A stretch of 64,000 nucleotides of DNA from Allopusillimonas sp048270225 (GCA_048270225.1 JBLWTG010000006.1:62001-126000), one strand, 5' to 3'; positions 33,031 to 42,533 are shown, numbered from the stretch's first letter. Program-made: numbers and translations. The notes: a model not told the origin generated them from the sequence alone.

Positions 33031-34506
33031 TTAGCCGAAGAGACCATGGAGAAACCAGCCTGGGCCGCGGGCTTCGCGTTCCCGGTATAGCCAGTAACGA
33101 ACGCCTTGCGAATCCTGCGCAACGAAATAGTCCCGCAGCTCGTGCCCTGACTCGCCCCACCATCCGCTTTCCAGGCGTTCAGGCCCCTGTATCAAGTGCA
33201 GCGCCATGTGCTGGTACACAGGATAATTGCCCTGGGTGTCCAGCCTGAGCGGCGCGGCGAGCAGCCAGAAAGGCCGGGCATGGGTGGGCAGCCGGGGCGG
33301 TTGCGCTTGGGCGACCGGCATGCCCTGGTCCTGGAGCGGTTGCCACAGATTAGCCTGTTCGGGCCGGTGGTCTGCCATGGGCGCGCTGTGCAAGACCTGC
33401 CCGGCTCCCAGGCGCGCCCGCAGCAGGTCAAGCAGCTTGTGTTCCTGGCTTTCCCATTGCTCAGGTTCGGGAAAAAGGCTGCCGCTGGCGGCGGGGCGAG
33501 CCCCGGTTTGATCCGCTGCCAGTTCGAGGCTGATGACCGGAGCGGGCAGGGCGAGCGTATGCAGACGTTCGCGCAGTACGTTGTAAAAATCGCCGGGCTG
33601 CCAGGCGCTTTCGGAAAGTCGCAGCGCGATCAAGGTAGGCGGGCGTGCATGCCGGCCTTTTTCGTGGTGCAGCAACAGTTCGAGCGAGCGCACGGACAAC
33701 TGACGGGCCTGCAGCCAGCCGCACAACTGTTCGATCAGTCGGGCGGCCACTGCCATGATGGCGCTGTCATGCTCCAGGCGCTCGATCAGGTCGTAGCGCT
33801 GTCTGAAAGACAGCGGCGCCTCAAACCAGGTAAAGCGTTCTGGCTGGAGTCCGTAGGCCATGTCGACGTCCCGCATGAGCAGTGGATTACTGCGTTGCTG
33901 GAGCGCCTGACGGGGCAACTGGCGAAGTTGTCCCAGGCAGCGGCAGCCTATGCCGTCAAGCCAGTCGGCAAAAGGCAGGACAGCGGGCAGAGCCTGCACA
34001 GGCAAGGCGTCGAGACGGTGGCGCAGGCTGCGCAGGGACAGCGTGCGGCGCTGTCTGGAGGCTTGACGGGACAGCACCCAGGCACCCAGGGCAGTGGGCG
34101 CCATGCCCAGCCAGGACCGTACGCCCAGATTGTGCAGGGTGGCCCGGATGCGCTTGCATAGCTGACGCGGGCCCTTGAACAGACTAAGGCTGGCGCTGAC
34201 CTCCATCAGCACGGCGTGCTCGCGAAAGCAGTGCACGCAAGGCGTGTACTGCAGCATGGCCAGGGCGATGCCGTACAGGTGCCGCAGGCATTGTCCGGTG
34301 TCTTCTTGCGCGCATTGCAGCGCAGGCGCCAGGCTTTGCGCGGTGTCTGCACTCATGCCAGCGCGCACCCCCAGCCTGTGGGCTGCCGGCGTGCAGGCGC
34401 TGATTTTTCCGGCGGCCAGTACGGCAGCCGGCGTGTCGGTGGCCCAGAGAGGAAAACAGACATCCAGGCTATGCGTGGGCAGATAAAGGCTGATCCAGAG
34501 CGACAT
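33031..34506 (-). CDS. imuB: ImuB, Y-family polymerase-like hub protein
   Basis: A 491-residue protein with a UmuC/DinB-like fold. Where active Y-family polymerases have the first catalytic aspartate and the second acidic pair, this protein has LYLPTHSLDV and VLMEVSASLSLF, so it is probably inactive as polymerase, as is known for ImuB. It links DnaE2 and ImuA to the beta clamp; the clamp motif is not certain by eye. Its start lies 38 bases inside imuA, giving tight coupling. The C-terminal ~100 residues (YFVAQDSQGVRYWLYREREA) are the ImuB tail that contacts ImuA. Confidence 0.92.
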   Translation of the reverse strand: MSLWISLYLPTHSLDVCFPLWATDTPAAVLAAGKISACTPAAHRLGVRAGMSADTAQSLAPALQCAQEDTGQCLRHLYGIALAMLQYTPCVHCFREHAVLMEVSASLSLFKGPRQLCKRIRATLHNLGVRSWLGMAPTALGAWVLSRQASRQRRTLSLRSLRHRLDALPVQALPAVLPFADWLDGIGCRCLGQLRQLPRQALQQRSNPLLMRDVDMAYGLQPERFTWFEAPLSFRQRYDLIERLEHDSAIMAVAARLIEQLCGWLQARQLSVRSLELLLHHEKGRHARPPTLIALRLSESAWQPGDFYNVLRERLHTLALPAPVISLELAADQTGARPAASGSLFPEPEQWESQEHKLLDLLRARLGAGQVLHSAPMADHRPEQANLWQPLQDQGMPVAQAQPPRLPTHARPFWLLAAPLRLDTQGNYPVYQHMALHLIQGPERLESGWWGESGHELRDYFVAQDSQGVRYWLYREREARGPGWFLHGLFG

Positions 34507-35173
34507 GGTCGGAAAGAGGAGTGGTTCGCGGCGATAGAGAGGGATGCAGGGTCAGATCGATGCCTTGCTCGCAGGCGGGGCCCCTGCGCTTGACGATGTG
34601 TATTGCCATGCCCTCAGGACGTGGCTGCAGCAGCAGCCGCAATGGCGCAGCGCTGGCTTGCGAGGCCGCTGAAGGCGGGCGCATCATGAAGAACAGGGAT
34701 TCACTTTGACGGGCGGCAAGATGCAGGCGGCGCAGGCTGCCCGCCCGCAGCGGCCCGGCCCAGCACAGCAGGGCCGCGCAGGCGTTATGGCGCAAGATCT
34801 GCTCTGCCGCCCAGAGCAGATCGCCGGGAGACTGCGGCGCAACCCAGTGCAGGCAATGCTGTTCCAGTTCCCAATTGAGCCAGCAATGAAAATGCGGCGG
34901 ATAAGGCGGGCCCAGCAGAAAAATGCTGCGCCTGCCGGGCAGGCTCGCGAGTGCGGGGCGCAGCAGCGACAGCTCGCCAATGCCTGGATGGCTGGGCATC
35001 AGTTCGATGAGCGCACCCAGCGGCCAGCCCTGGCCAGGCAGCGCCTGATCCAGCGCGGGAAACCCTGTGCTGCTTGTCGCGTGAAGCGGACGCGCCAGTT
35101 GGCTGCCGCGCCACAGGGCGGGATGGATGCGCTCGGGATGACGCAAGGCGGTCGACAGGAGTGGGTGGGTCAT
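34469..35173 (-). CDS. imuA: ImuA, RecA/SulA-like translesion accessory protein
   Basis: A 234-residue RecA-fold protein without a normal Walker A lysine: the region reads TGFPALDQALPGQGWPLGAL and ELSLLRPALASL, the standard start of ImuA proteins. It works with ImuB and DnaE2 in translesion synthesis. It is the first gene of the operon, with a perfect LexA site 38 bp upstream. The ribosome site before ATG 35171-35173 is poor. Its end overlaps imuB by 38 bases. Confidence 0.92.
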   Translation of the reverse strand: MTHPLLSTALRHPERIHPALWRGSQLARPLHATSSTGFPALDQALPGQGWPLGALIELMPSHPGIGELSLLRPALASLPGRRSIFLLGPPYPPHFHCWLNWELEQHCLHWVAPQSPGDLLWAAEQILRHNACAALLCWAGPLRAGSLRRLHLAARQSESLFFMMRPPSAASQASAAPLRLLLQPRPEGMAIHIVKRRGPACEQGIDLTLHPSLSPRTTPLSDHVALDQPLSAHA

Positions 35174-35210
35174 AAACGGGAAATCGCTGTGCCGGCGGAC
35201 ATCAGCTATT

Positions 35211-35234
35211 TATACTGTCTAAATAAACAGTATA
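35211..35234. promoter_or_regulatory. LexA (SOS) box of the imuA-imuB-dnaE2 operon
   Basis: TATACTGT (35211-35218) and ACAGTATA (35227-35234) form a perfect 8-bp dyad with 8 central bases, exactly the CTGT-N8-ACAG LexA box extended by TATA on each side. It is 37 bp upstream of imuA. A divergent esterase gene starts 100 bp away on the other side and may also be affected. Confidence 0.93.
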
Positions 35235-35334
35235 AATCCATAAGAGAACAAATGCATGCCTGCCAGAGTCTGGCTGGGTGGCGTACAATTTTTAGTAATG
35301 AAATGGATTCTGGCTTAAGCGGGAGAGACGAGTT

Positions 35335-36060
35335 TTGCCCCAACCCTATATTTTTATTCCGCGCGACGGCAAACCCCAGTTGCTGTTTGTACTGCTGCAT
35401 GGCGAGTCGTCCGGACCCGAGCAGTTGTTTGCGCTGGCCGACGCCATCAAACGGGCGTTTCCCGCTTCTGTCGTTGTGTTGCCTTATGCTTTCGAAGAGG
35501 GAAATACCCGGCAGGAAGCCGGTTCAGGCGACTACTACTGGGTGGATCCTGCCAGGCTGCAAGGCGACGGCGCTGCCGAGCCGGTGCGGCAGGCCTTGAC
35601 CGGTCTGATCGATCTTATCCAGAGCCTGCAGCAAGAATACGGTCTGACGGGCCAGCAAACAGCGCTTGCGGGTTTTTCGCAGGGCGCCTCCATGGCGTTG
35701 GAAGCGGCGCATGCGCAGCCTGATCTGGCAGGCCGGGTCCTGGCGTTTTCAGGCCTGTATGTCCAGCCGCCCATGGCAGTGCCGCCGGCCACTGTCCTGC
35801 ATTTTTTCCACGGTGCCAACGACCAGCAGGTGTCAGTGGAAGAGGTGGAATCGACGCTGGTGCGCCTGGGTGAACTGCAAGGAGACGCCACGCTTGATGT
35901 GGCCTCGGGCATTGGACATGAAGTGCACAATGCTCTGATAGAGCAGGCCGTTGTGCGCTTGCAGACCTGTGTGCCGTTGCGCAACTGGGAAGACGCGCTG
36001 AGCTCGCTCGAAAACGACATCCGTAAGCAGGGCCCGGAACAAGGCAGGACCCTGCACTGA
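35335..36060 (+). CDS. YpfH-like esterase / carboxylesterase
   Basis: A 241-residue alpha/beta hydrolase of the phospholipase/carboxylesterase family: oxyanion LHGESSGPEQ, nucleophile S115 in GFSQGAS, D163 in GANDQQVS and H195 in GIGHEV. It uses a TTG start with GGGAGAG about nine bases upstream; no ATG fits the N-terminus. It resembles YpfH of E. coli, which cleaves short acyl esters. Cytosolic, as no signal is visible. Substrate unknown. It is divergent from imuA across a spacer with the LexA box. Confidence 0.85.
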   Translation: MPQPYIFIPRDGKPQLLFVLLHGESSGPEQLFALADAIKRAFPASVVVLPYAFEEGNTRQEAGSGDYYWVDPARLQGDGAAEPVRQALTGLIDLIQSLQQEYGLTGQQTALAGFSQGASMALEAAHAQPDLAGRVLAFSGLYVQPPMAVPPATVLHFFHGANDQQVSVEEVESTLVRLGELQGDATLDVASGIGHEVHNALIEQAVVRLQTCVPLRNWEDALSSLENDIRKQGPEQGRTLH

Positions 36061-36085
36061 GTGAGGGCAGTGCGTAGCCCGGTGC

Positions 36086-36574
36086 TTAGTCGGGCCCCGA
36101 GGCGGGCCGCTTCCAGGTGAATTTGATATCGGTCGTGCCTGAGTCCTTGATGGTGATGTCGCGCGATTGCGTTTCACCCTTGTAGGTGGCGAACAGCTTG
36201 TACTGCCCCGGCGACAGCTTTGCCAGGAAATACGGCCCCGATGCTTTCGCGTTCAGTATGCTGCTGTCCTGCGCATTGCGTATCACGACCTGTACATCCG
36301 CGGCATAAGGCGATGCTGCGCTGCCTTCGCTGGTCGTGGCAAAGGTCAGGGCAAGGGGGTATTGGCTCTTGGCCTGCTTGAAGGCGCTGGATTCTTCCTG
36401 GCCTATGCCGCCGCTGATATACGTGACGCCGTTCTGGGTTTGCTCGGGAGGGAGTTGAGCCTGAGCGGTCGAAAGCAGGGCAGCACCGGCCAGCAGGGCG
36501 CATGCCATGATCTGTCTGGGCAGCCTGCGAACGAGGCCGGTTGTCATGTTGCTGGGTGTTGCATCGGTAAGCAT
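36086..36574 (-). CDS. Periplasmic protein with carboxypeptidase-regulatory-like fold
   Basis: A 162-residue exported protein: a long N-region (MLTDATPSNMTTGLVRRLPR) before a hydrophobic core QIMACALLAGAALLSTAQAQ, then a beta-rich domain with ADVQVVIRNAQDSSILNAKA, GPYFLAKLSPGQYKLFATYK and GETQSRDITIKDSG, which is the pattern of transthyretin-like carboxypeptidase-regulatory domains. GGAGG lies six bases before the first ATG, which supports the long start. Function unknown. It follows an NRDE gene by ten bases and likely shares its transcript. Confidence 0.75.
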   Translation of the reverse strand: MLTDATPSNMTTGLVRRLPRQIMACALLAGAALLSTAQAQLPPEQTQNGVTYISGGIGQEESSAFKQAKSQYPLALTFATTSEGSAASPYAADVQVVIRNAQDSSILNAKASGPYFLAKLSPGQYKLFATYKGETQSRDITIKDSGTTDIKFTWKRPASGPD

Positions 36575-36584
36575 AGGTCCTCCA

Positions 36585-37367
36585 TTACGAGTGGGGGTCG
36601 GTCAGCAGCGACCAATCGTGACGCTCCACCTGGCGACCTTGTGCGTCGTAGCTTGTCTCGCTGAAAATGGACGCCCCTTCGGACGGCACGGCGATGACGG
36701 TGGAGCAGCGGGTACCGTAAGTATCGCTGACAATGAAGGGACTGCTCAACAGGCGCTCGCGATCCAGTGCCAGGCCGGTGTTGGGCAGATCGTGGTCGGG
36801 GGCGGTCGTGGTGTCGCGCAAGACGTCAAAAATGGGGGAGAGCGATTGATCCAGCCCATCGAAGGATAGCGTGTCGAGCGCCTGTCTCAGGCGCTGCGAT
36901 TTGGGCCAGGGCGTATCCAGCAGGTGATTGGACAATACATAGCGCCCCGGCGCGAGCAGCATCGGTCTGTTCTGTTCCGAACGGTTGCCGATATAACAGG
37001 CTTGCCGGCGATCGCCAACGATGAGATTAAAGCCGTTGTACAGACCCCCTTGTGCCTGCACCTGGCTGGCGTAGGCTAGCGGCGTTTGAGTTCCCGCCAG
37101 ATAATTGCTGACCAGTGCGCCCCGGGAAGGAGCGTCGGACAGCAGGACGGAAGGATCGCGATAATTTGTGATGAGGGCGTAGCGGCCCTGGCGGGTCAGG
37201 CCCAGCCAGGTGCCGCCTCCCTGGACGTCTATGCCGGAGATGATGTCGGGATGGTGGGGCCAGGGAGCGGCCGGCAGGCAGGGGCGGGCGTGGAACTCAT
37301 CGCGATTGGCGGCGATAAACAAAGGCCATCGCGGATCTACCGAGATGGCCAGGTAAGCAATGCACAT
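36585..37367 (-). CDS. NRDE (TANGO2-like) family protein
   Basis: A 260-residue protein beginning MCIAYLAISVDPRWPLFIAA followed by the family's name motif NRDEFHARP, with GGTWLGLTRQGRYALITNYR and a later NGFNLIVGD and GTRCSTVIAV. TANGO2 proteins belong to the N-terminal nucleophile-like group; Cys2 would be the nucleophile after removal of Met1. Roles proposed in other organisms include haem handling and lipid metabolism, none proven for bacteria. It starts 11 bp after pbpG. Confidence 0.88.
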   Translation of the reverse strand: MCIAYLAISVDPRWPLFIAANRDEFHARPCLPAAPWPHHPDIISGIDVQGGGTWLGLTRQGRYALITNYRDPSVLLSDAPSRGALVSNYLAGTQTPLAYASQVQAQGGLYNGFNLIVGDRRQACYIGNRSEQNRPMLLAPGRYVLSNHLLDTPWPKSQRLRQALDTLSFDGLDQSLSPIFDVLRDTTTAPDHDLPNTGLALDRERLLSSPFIVSDTYGTRCSTVIAVPSEGASIFSETSYDAQGRQVERHDWSLLTDPHS

Positions 37368-37378
37368 GGAGAGTCAGC

Positions 37379-38440
37379 CTACAGCATGGCGATGACGTTG
37401 GATTTCTCGACCAGATTGCGCAGTCGCACGGCATCGCCGATACGCGAATAACGGCCGCTGGAGTTGAGCAGGACGATCGCCAGGTCGCGGTTGCCGATGC
37501 GGGTCAGCATGACCAGGCATTCTCCTGCCTCGTTGATGAAGCCGGTTTTGGAAATCTTGATGTTCCAGTTGCCATTGCGCACCAGGCGATTGGTGTTGTT
37601 GTACACCAGTTGCCGGCCTTTTCCGACCTCGACCTGATAGGTGTCATCAGTGGTATAGCGATGAATGAGCGGCTGCTTGCTGGCGGCCTGGAGCAGATGA
37701 ACCAGATCGCGCGGGGAGGACACGTTTTCACTGGACAGGCCGGTAGGCTCGACAAAACGCGTATTGCGCATGCCCAGGGCACGGGCCTTGTCGTTCATGG
37801 CGCGCACGAAGGCGGGCATGCCGCCGGGATAGTAGCGGGCCAGCGCATGCGCTGCGCGGTTTTCGGAAGACATCAGCGCCAGGTGCAGCATATCGGCCCG
37901 GCTCAGTTCTGTTCCGACGGCAAGCCGGGAGCGCGAATGGCGCAGCCTGTCGACATCCGCATCCGAGATGCGCAGGATGGCATCCATGGGCTGATGTGCT
38001 TCGGCTATGACCAATGCCGTCATCAGCTTGGAAATGGAAGCAATGGGGCGGACTTCGTCGCTGTTCTTGTCGTACAACACGGTGGAGCTGGCAAGATCTT
38101 GCACATAGGCAACCTCGGACCGCAGCACAGCCTTGCTGGTCAACGGTTCGATTTCCGACTCGTCCGAAGATTCGCTTCGGCTGGGCAGGCTGGCGTCGGG
38201 GTTTGCCTGTTCCAGGCTGACCGGAGTCAGGGCACCGGAGCTGCCATAGTGGACGGGGCGCAGATTTTCACGGTGGATAATGCGTGCGCCGTGGCTGCCG
38301 GTACGGGCATGTGGCGCTGAGCTCATGCTGGTATCGGCTTGCGTGGGCATGCCGATAAATACAGACAGGCAGAGCGGGGCAAGCGCCAGAGGCAAAAGGC
38401 GACGCGAAACAGAGCGTAAGGTGGCTGGCATGGGCGGCAT
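37379..38440 (-). CDS. pbpG: PBP7-type D-alanyl-D-alanine endopeptidase
   Basis: A 353-residue serine peptidase S11 protein with an N-terminal signal (residues ~10-35, RRLLPLALAPLCLSVFIG) and a ~70-residue Ser/Glu-rich spacer before the catalytic domain. Active-site motifs: SISK at S135-K138, SEN at 192-194 and KTG at 298-300. PbpG cleaves D-Ala-meso-DAP cross-links in peptidoglycan in the periplasm. It is the first gene of a likely three-gene unit with the NRDE gene and the periplasmic protein. Confidence 0.88.
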   Translation of the reverse strand: MPPMPATLRSVSRRLLPLALAPLCLSVFIGMPTQADTSMSSAPHARTGSHGARIIHRENLRPVHYGSSGALTPVSLEQANPDASLPSRSESSDESEIEPLTSKAVLRSEVAYVQDLASSTVLYDKNSDEVRPIASISKLMTALVIAEAHQPMDAILRISDADVDRLRHSRSRLAVGTELSRADMLHLALMSSENRAAHALARYYPGGMPAFVRAMNDKARALGMRNTRFVEPTGLSSENVSSPRDLVHLLQAASKQPLIHRYTTDDTYQVEVGKGRQLVYNNTNRLVRNGNWNIKISKTGFINEAGECLVMLTRIGNRDLAIVLLNSSGRYSRIGDAVRLRNLVEKSNVIAML

Positions 38441-38690
38441 CGTCGTGATCAGGTGGTTAGCCGAGATGATATCAAGAAAATCGCTTTATATTAGATAGTT
38501 ACATCAATCTTTTAAATATTTTTTGAGGATTTTTGTAAATCCTGGAACATTTCCCGGTTTTTGCTGTGCATGCAGACAGTGTTTTGGACGTCTGGATGTC
38601 GTGGCAAGTTTCAGGCGCGGTCGCGGCGTCCGGTTTGCTTGTAGTGCCCAAGCGGCGCTAGAAACCCGAACCGGTCCAGACCGAGCGGGC

Positions 38691-39980
38691 TCATGCGGTG
38701 GCATGCCTTGTTGAGAGGCTGAGTCCGCGGCGAGCGCGCATGATCAGCATAATGATAATGCTTGCATTGAGCAGGTTCCAGGCTATGCCATTGAGAAAAG
38801 CAGCCTGGTATGACCCCCGGAGGTCATAGATGACGCCAGACATCCAGCCGCCCAGCGCCATGCCGAACAGGGTTGCCATCAATACCGTGCCTACCCGCGT
38901 GCCGGCTTCACGTGGCGAAAAGTACTCACGGACAACCAGTGCATAGGCAGGCACGATACCGCCCTGGAACAGGCCGAACAGTGCCGATACGACATACAGC
39001 GACATCAGCCCCTTGGTAAACAGAAAGAGGAACAGCGCCACGGCTTGCAGCGCCGAGCCCAGCAGCAGTGTGCGCAACCCGCCGATGTGATCCGATATCC
39101 AGCCTGAGGCCAGGCGGCTGATGATGCCCAGGCTCAGCATCAGTGCGAGCATTTCGGCGCCGCGTGCGGCGCCAAAGCCCAGGTCTCCGCAATAGGCGAC
39201 GATATGCACCTGGGGCATCGCCATGGCCACGCAACAGGCCACGCCGGCCACACACAATAGTGTCTGAAGTGTGGCCGGTGTAAAGCCCAGCGGGCGCGCG
39301 GGATCCGAGGCGGCCGTTTCGCGGGCGAAGCGGGATGTTTTTTTGCCGGTGCTGGTCGGAGCCTTGGGCGTGAGCGGCACGGAGGGCGGCCTGCGCCGGA
39401 ACACCAGGGCCAGCGGCAGCATGGCGACAAGGCAGAACAGTCCCATGCCCTGATAGGTCTGGCGCCAGCCGACCTGATCGATGAAATGCTGCATGATGGG
39501 CGGCCAGACTGCGCCCGCGAGGTAGTTGCCGCTCATGCAGATGGCCAGCGCGATGCCGCGCCGGCGCACAAACCACTGCGAGCTGTCGGCCACAAGCGGG
39601 GTGAAGGTGGCGGCCGTGCCGAGCAGGCCGATCAGCACGCATTGCCAGAGATTGAAAAGCCAGATATCGCTTGCGGACCCGGCGAGCAGAAAGCCCGCCC
39701 CGATACCCACTGTGCCGATGACGATGGGCGCGATCACGCCATAGCGATCCGACAGGCGACCCATCAGAATGCCGCCCAGGCCAAACCCTACCATGGTCAA
39801 CGTGTAGGGCAGAGAAGCCTGGGAGCGGCTGATGCCGAATTCCATCTGGATTTGAGGCAGCACGACGGTGATCGAGTACATGCCCGATCCGCCTATGGTC
39901 ATCAGCAATAGTGAGACAAACAGCCGGGCCCATGCATAGGGCGATTCGATGGCGTCTGGCGCTGCGGTTCTGGATGTCAT
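38691..39980 (-). CDS. MFS transporter
   Basis: A 429-residue, twelve-helix major facilitator protein: VLPQIQMEFGISRSQASLPY in helix 1-2, GGILMGRLSDRYGVIAP as the loop 2-3 motif, and a repeat of it later (GWISDHIGGLRTLLLGS). The middle loop is charged (RRPPSVPLTPKAPTSTGKKT). It is like the oxalate/formate or monocarboxylate antiporter branches; substrate not assignable. It stands alone, 88 bp after the LysR gene on the same strand. Confidence 0.85.
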   Translation of the reverse strand: MTSRTAAPDAIESPYAWARLFVSLLLMTIGGSGMYSITVVLPQIQMEFGISRSQASLPYTLTMVGFGLGGILMGRLSDRYGVIAPIVIGTVGIGAGFLLAGSASDIWLFNLWQCVLIGLLGTAATFTPLVADSSQWFVRRRGIALAICMSGNYLAGAVWPPIMQHFIDQVGWRQTYQGMGLFCLVAMLPLALVFRRRPPSVPLTPKAPTSTGKKTSRFARETAASDPARPLGFTPATLQTLLCVAGVACCVAMAMPQVHIVAYCGDLGFGAARGAEMLALMLSLGIISRLASGWISDHIGGLRTLLLGSALQAVALFLFLFTKGLMSLYVVSALFGLFQGGIVPAYALVVREYFSPREAGTRVGTVLMATLFGMALGGWMSGVIYDLRGSYQAAFLNGIAWNLLNASIIIMLIMRARRGLSLSTRHATA

Positions 39981-40068
39981 GGCAACAGGGAAGACGGTTA
40001 GCAGGACAGGTCTGATGCGCGGGTGTCCTGGCGCTGCCTGGCCAGAAGCATGTTACCTCACTGCACGA

Positions 40069-41082
40069 TTAGAGTACGCTTTCCTCGACTTCCTGCAGAC
40101 GCAGGATTTCCTGCAGCGGCATGTGCGCCTTGTGCTTGCCCACGAATTTGCACTCGCCATCGTAGATTGCGTCGCAGCCGGACAGTAGCGGGCAGCGTTT
40201 GAACAATTCGGAAATCCAGTCGACAAATACACGCACTTTGGGAGAGAGGTGGCGATTGTGCAGATAGACCACAGAAATGGGCATGGAGGGCGGCCTGAGC
40301 TCTGACAGCACTTCGCGCAAGGCCCCCGACGCCAGGTGCTCCGCCACCATGAAGCGTGCCGGCTGTATGAGGCCAAAGCCCTTGAGCCCGCAGGTGACAT
40401 AGGCTTCGGCGTCGTTGACGGACACCACGCCTTTGATAGGGGTATGAACCTCGCGCCCGTCGATCAGAAAGCTCCAGTCGATGATGCGTCCTGTGCGGCC
40501 GGAAAAATAATGAACGGCATGGTGATCCGCAAGCGCTGCGATGGAGCGGGGCTCTCCATGCTGTTCAAGATAGTCGGGCGCGGCGCAGGTGACGCTTTCG
40601 AACGTGCCGATACGCTTGGCCACCATGGATGAATCCTCGAGTTCGCCGACCCGGATGACGCAGTCCACGGCGTCTTGCACCATATCTACCGGACGGTCGC
40701 CCATGCCCAGCGCCAGCTCTATTTCCGGATATTGATGATGGAACTCGCACAGGGCCGGCACAAGAATCAGGCGGCCTATGGAAGGCGGGACATCAATGCG
40801 CAGCCGGCCGTGCGGGCCTTGGGTGGAATTCCGAAGCGAAGACTCGGCCTCTTCGAGGTCGGACAGTATCTGTACGCAGCGTTCATAGTAGGACGCGCCG
40901 TCGGGGGTGAGACTGATGCGGCGCGTGGTGCGATTGAGGAGCCTGACCTTCAGCGCGCGCTCCAGGCTCTGGATGGTGGTGGTAACCGTTGAGCGGGGCA
41001 GGCCCATGTTATCGGCAGCCAGCGTGAAACTGTTGGCCTCGACGACTCGGGTAAAGACTTGCATGGCCTGAAATCGGTCCAT
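40069..41082 (-). CDS. LysR family regulator of the RND efflux operon (MexT-like position)
   Basis: A 337-residue LysR protein: helix-turn-helix FTRVVEANSFTLAADNMGLP, RSTVTTTIQSLERALKVRLL and the wing LNRTTRRISLTPDGASYYER, then effector domain (GRLRIDVPPSIGRLILVPAL). ATG at 41080-41082 has AGGAGA upstream; a longer in-frame start was rejected. It is divergent from a MexE-MexF-OprN-like operon, the same position as MexT in Pseudomonas, and probably activates it. The tail has two nearby Cys (FKRCPLLSGCDAIYDGECKF), an unusual ending. Confidence 0.87.
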   Translation of the reverse strand: MDRFQAMQVFTRVVEANSFTLAADNMGLPRSTVTTTIQSLERALKVRLLNRTTRRISLTPDGASYYERCVQILSDLEEAESSLRNSTQGPHGRLRIDVPPSIGRLILVPALCEFHHQYPEIELALGMGDRPVDMVQDAVDCVIRVGELEDSSMVAKRIGTFESVTCAAPDYLEQHGEPRSIAALADHHAVHYFSGRTGRIIDWSFLIDGREVHTPIKGVVSVNDAEAYVTCGLKGFGLIQPARFMVAEHLASGALREVLSELRPPSMPISVVYLHNRHLSPKVRVFVDWISELFKRCPLLSGCDAIYDGECKFVGKHKAHMPLQEILRLQEVEESVL

Positions 41083-41140
41083 GGGATTCTCCTGGGTCCA
41101 AGAATGGCGATTTATTGTTCGGCGATAAGAAACAGTGTTA

Positions 41141-41169
41141 CCAAAATAGCAGTATTTATCTAATTTTGG
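41141..41169. promoter_or_regulatory. Inverted repeat between the lysR and RND efflux genes
   Basis: CCAAAAT (41141-41147) and ATTTTGG (41163-41169) form a perfect 7-bp inverted repeat with a 15-base AT-rich centre, 59 bp upstream of the regulator start and 126 bp before the adaptor gene. It is a good candidate binding site for the LysR protein. Confidence 0.45.
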
Positions 41170-41294
41170 GAAAAACCAATAATACTCGCTCTTTCCCTGC
41201 CCGCATATATGCATTCATGTATTGAATTGCAACCGGGCCGATCGGCGTTGTTCTGCTATCTGGCGCAGGGATTATCTCTATTCAAGGATGCACC

Positions 41295-42533
41295 ATGTTT
41301 TCAGTTCGCAGGCGATATGCCGTGGCATTGATTTCCCTGTCGGCGGCGGCCGGCGTTACGGCCTATCGCGCCTATGCGGGTGATGCGCAGGCGATCCCGG
41401 CGCAACAGGCGCCCGCCGCCGTGGTTGATGTCGCAGTTGTTCATGACCACACCATTACCGACTGGCATGCTTATTCAGGACGGCTGGAGGCGGTCGGGCG
41501 TGTGGAAATACGCCCTCAGGTCTCGGGCACGATTACCGCCGTGCATTTTAAGGACGGCAGCCTGGTCAGCCAGGGCGATGAGCTGTTCACCATAGATCCG
41601 CGGCCTTATCAGGCAGCGGTAGATAGAGCCAAGGCGCAGCTTGAGGGCGCCAGGGCGCGCGTTGTCTATGCTGCCTCGGAACTGCGGCGGGCCCAACGCC
41701 TGCTGGCCGCCAATGCCGTCGCCAAGCGGGATTTCGAACAAAAGCGCAATGAAGCGCGTGTTGCCTCAGCGGATCAGTCGGCTGCAGTGGCGGCACTCGA
41801 GGCTGCGCAGCTTGATCTGGAGCACACCCGTATCGTGGCTCCTATCGCGGGCCGCGTCTCGCGCGCAGAGGTCACGCTGGGCAATGTAGTGCAGGCTGGT
41901 GCCAACGCGCCGGTGCTGACTTCGCTGGTATCGGTGGACAAGGTTTATGCAGCCTTTGACCTGGACGAGCAGAGCTATCTGCGTCTGATGAATCGGCAGG
42001 GCAAACGGCAGGGCGACGCCATGCAGGTAGCGCTGGGTCTGGGCAATGAGTCGGGCTATCCGCGGGTGGGACGGCTCGCGTCTATCGATAACAGCATGGA
42101 TGTGGCATCTGGAACCATACGGGTGCGCGCCATCTTCGACAACAAGGATCAGGCCCTGCTGCCAGGGCTTTATGCCCGTATCCGGGTCAGCGACGGTGCA
42201 CCGCGCCAGGCTGTTCTCATCGATGAAAAAGCCATCGGCACGGATCAGGACAAGCGTTTTGTGCTGGTGCTCAACGATGAGGACAAAACTGCTTACCGCC
42301 AGGTGACGCTAGGCGCGATGCAGAAAGGCGGGCGCGTCATTGAGTCAGGGCTGGCGCCGGGCGAGCGCATCGTGGTCAACGGCCTGCAGCGTGTACGCCC
42401 GGGCGATCCCGTGCAGCCGCGCCTGGCGCAGGCCGATGGCCCGGCGCACCTGGCTGCCGGGCCTGCGTCCGGCATGCAGCCATCGAATGCAAAAGCGGTA
42501 TCCACAAGCGATACCGCTACCTCCACATCCTGA
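41295..42533 (+). CDS. RND efflux periplasmic adaptor (MexE-like)
   Basis: A 412-residue membrane fusion protein with an N-terminal hydrophobic anchor (YAVALISLSAAAGVTAY, no lipobox), barrel-sandwich halves (VEIRPQVSGTITAVHFKDGS and LEHTRIVAPIAGRVSRAEVT), a helical hairpin between them (residues ~105-165), and a C-terminal membrane-proximal domain (GGRVIESGLAPGERIVVNGL). It joins the inner-membrane pump to the outer-membrane channel. AAGGATG precedes the ATG. First gene of the operon; the RND gene follows after 12 bp. Confidence 0.9.
   Translation: MFSVRRRYAVALISLSAAAGVTAYRAYAGDAQAIPAQQAPAAVVDVAVVHDHTITDWHAYSGRLEAVGRVEIRPQVSGTITAVHFKDGSLVSQGDELFTIDPRPYQAAVDRAKAQLEGARARVVYAASELRRAQRLLAANAVAKRDFEQKRNEARVASADQSAAVAALEAAQLDLEHTRIVAPIAGRVSRAEVTLGNVVQAGANAPVLTSLVSVDKVYAAFDLDEQSYLRLMNRQGKRQGDAMQVALGLGNESGYPRVGRLASIDNSMDVASGTIRVRAIFDNKDQALLPGLYARIRVSDGAPRQAVLIDEKAIGTDQDKRFVLVLNDEDKTAYRQVTLGAMQKGGRVIESGLAPGERIVVNGLQRVRPGDPVQPRLAQADGPAHLAAGPASGMQPSNAKAVSTSDTATSTS

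Noticed and set aside
33196..34161. 321-codon plus-strand frame across imuB
   Set aside because: Shadow of imuB; composition typical of antisense of GC-rich coding sequence.
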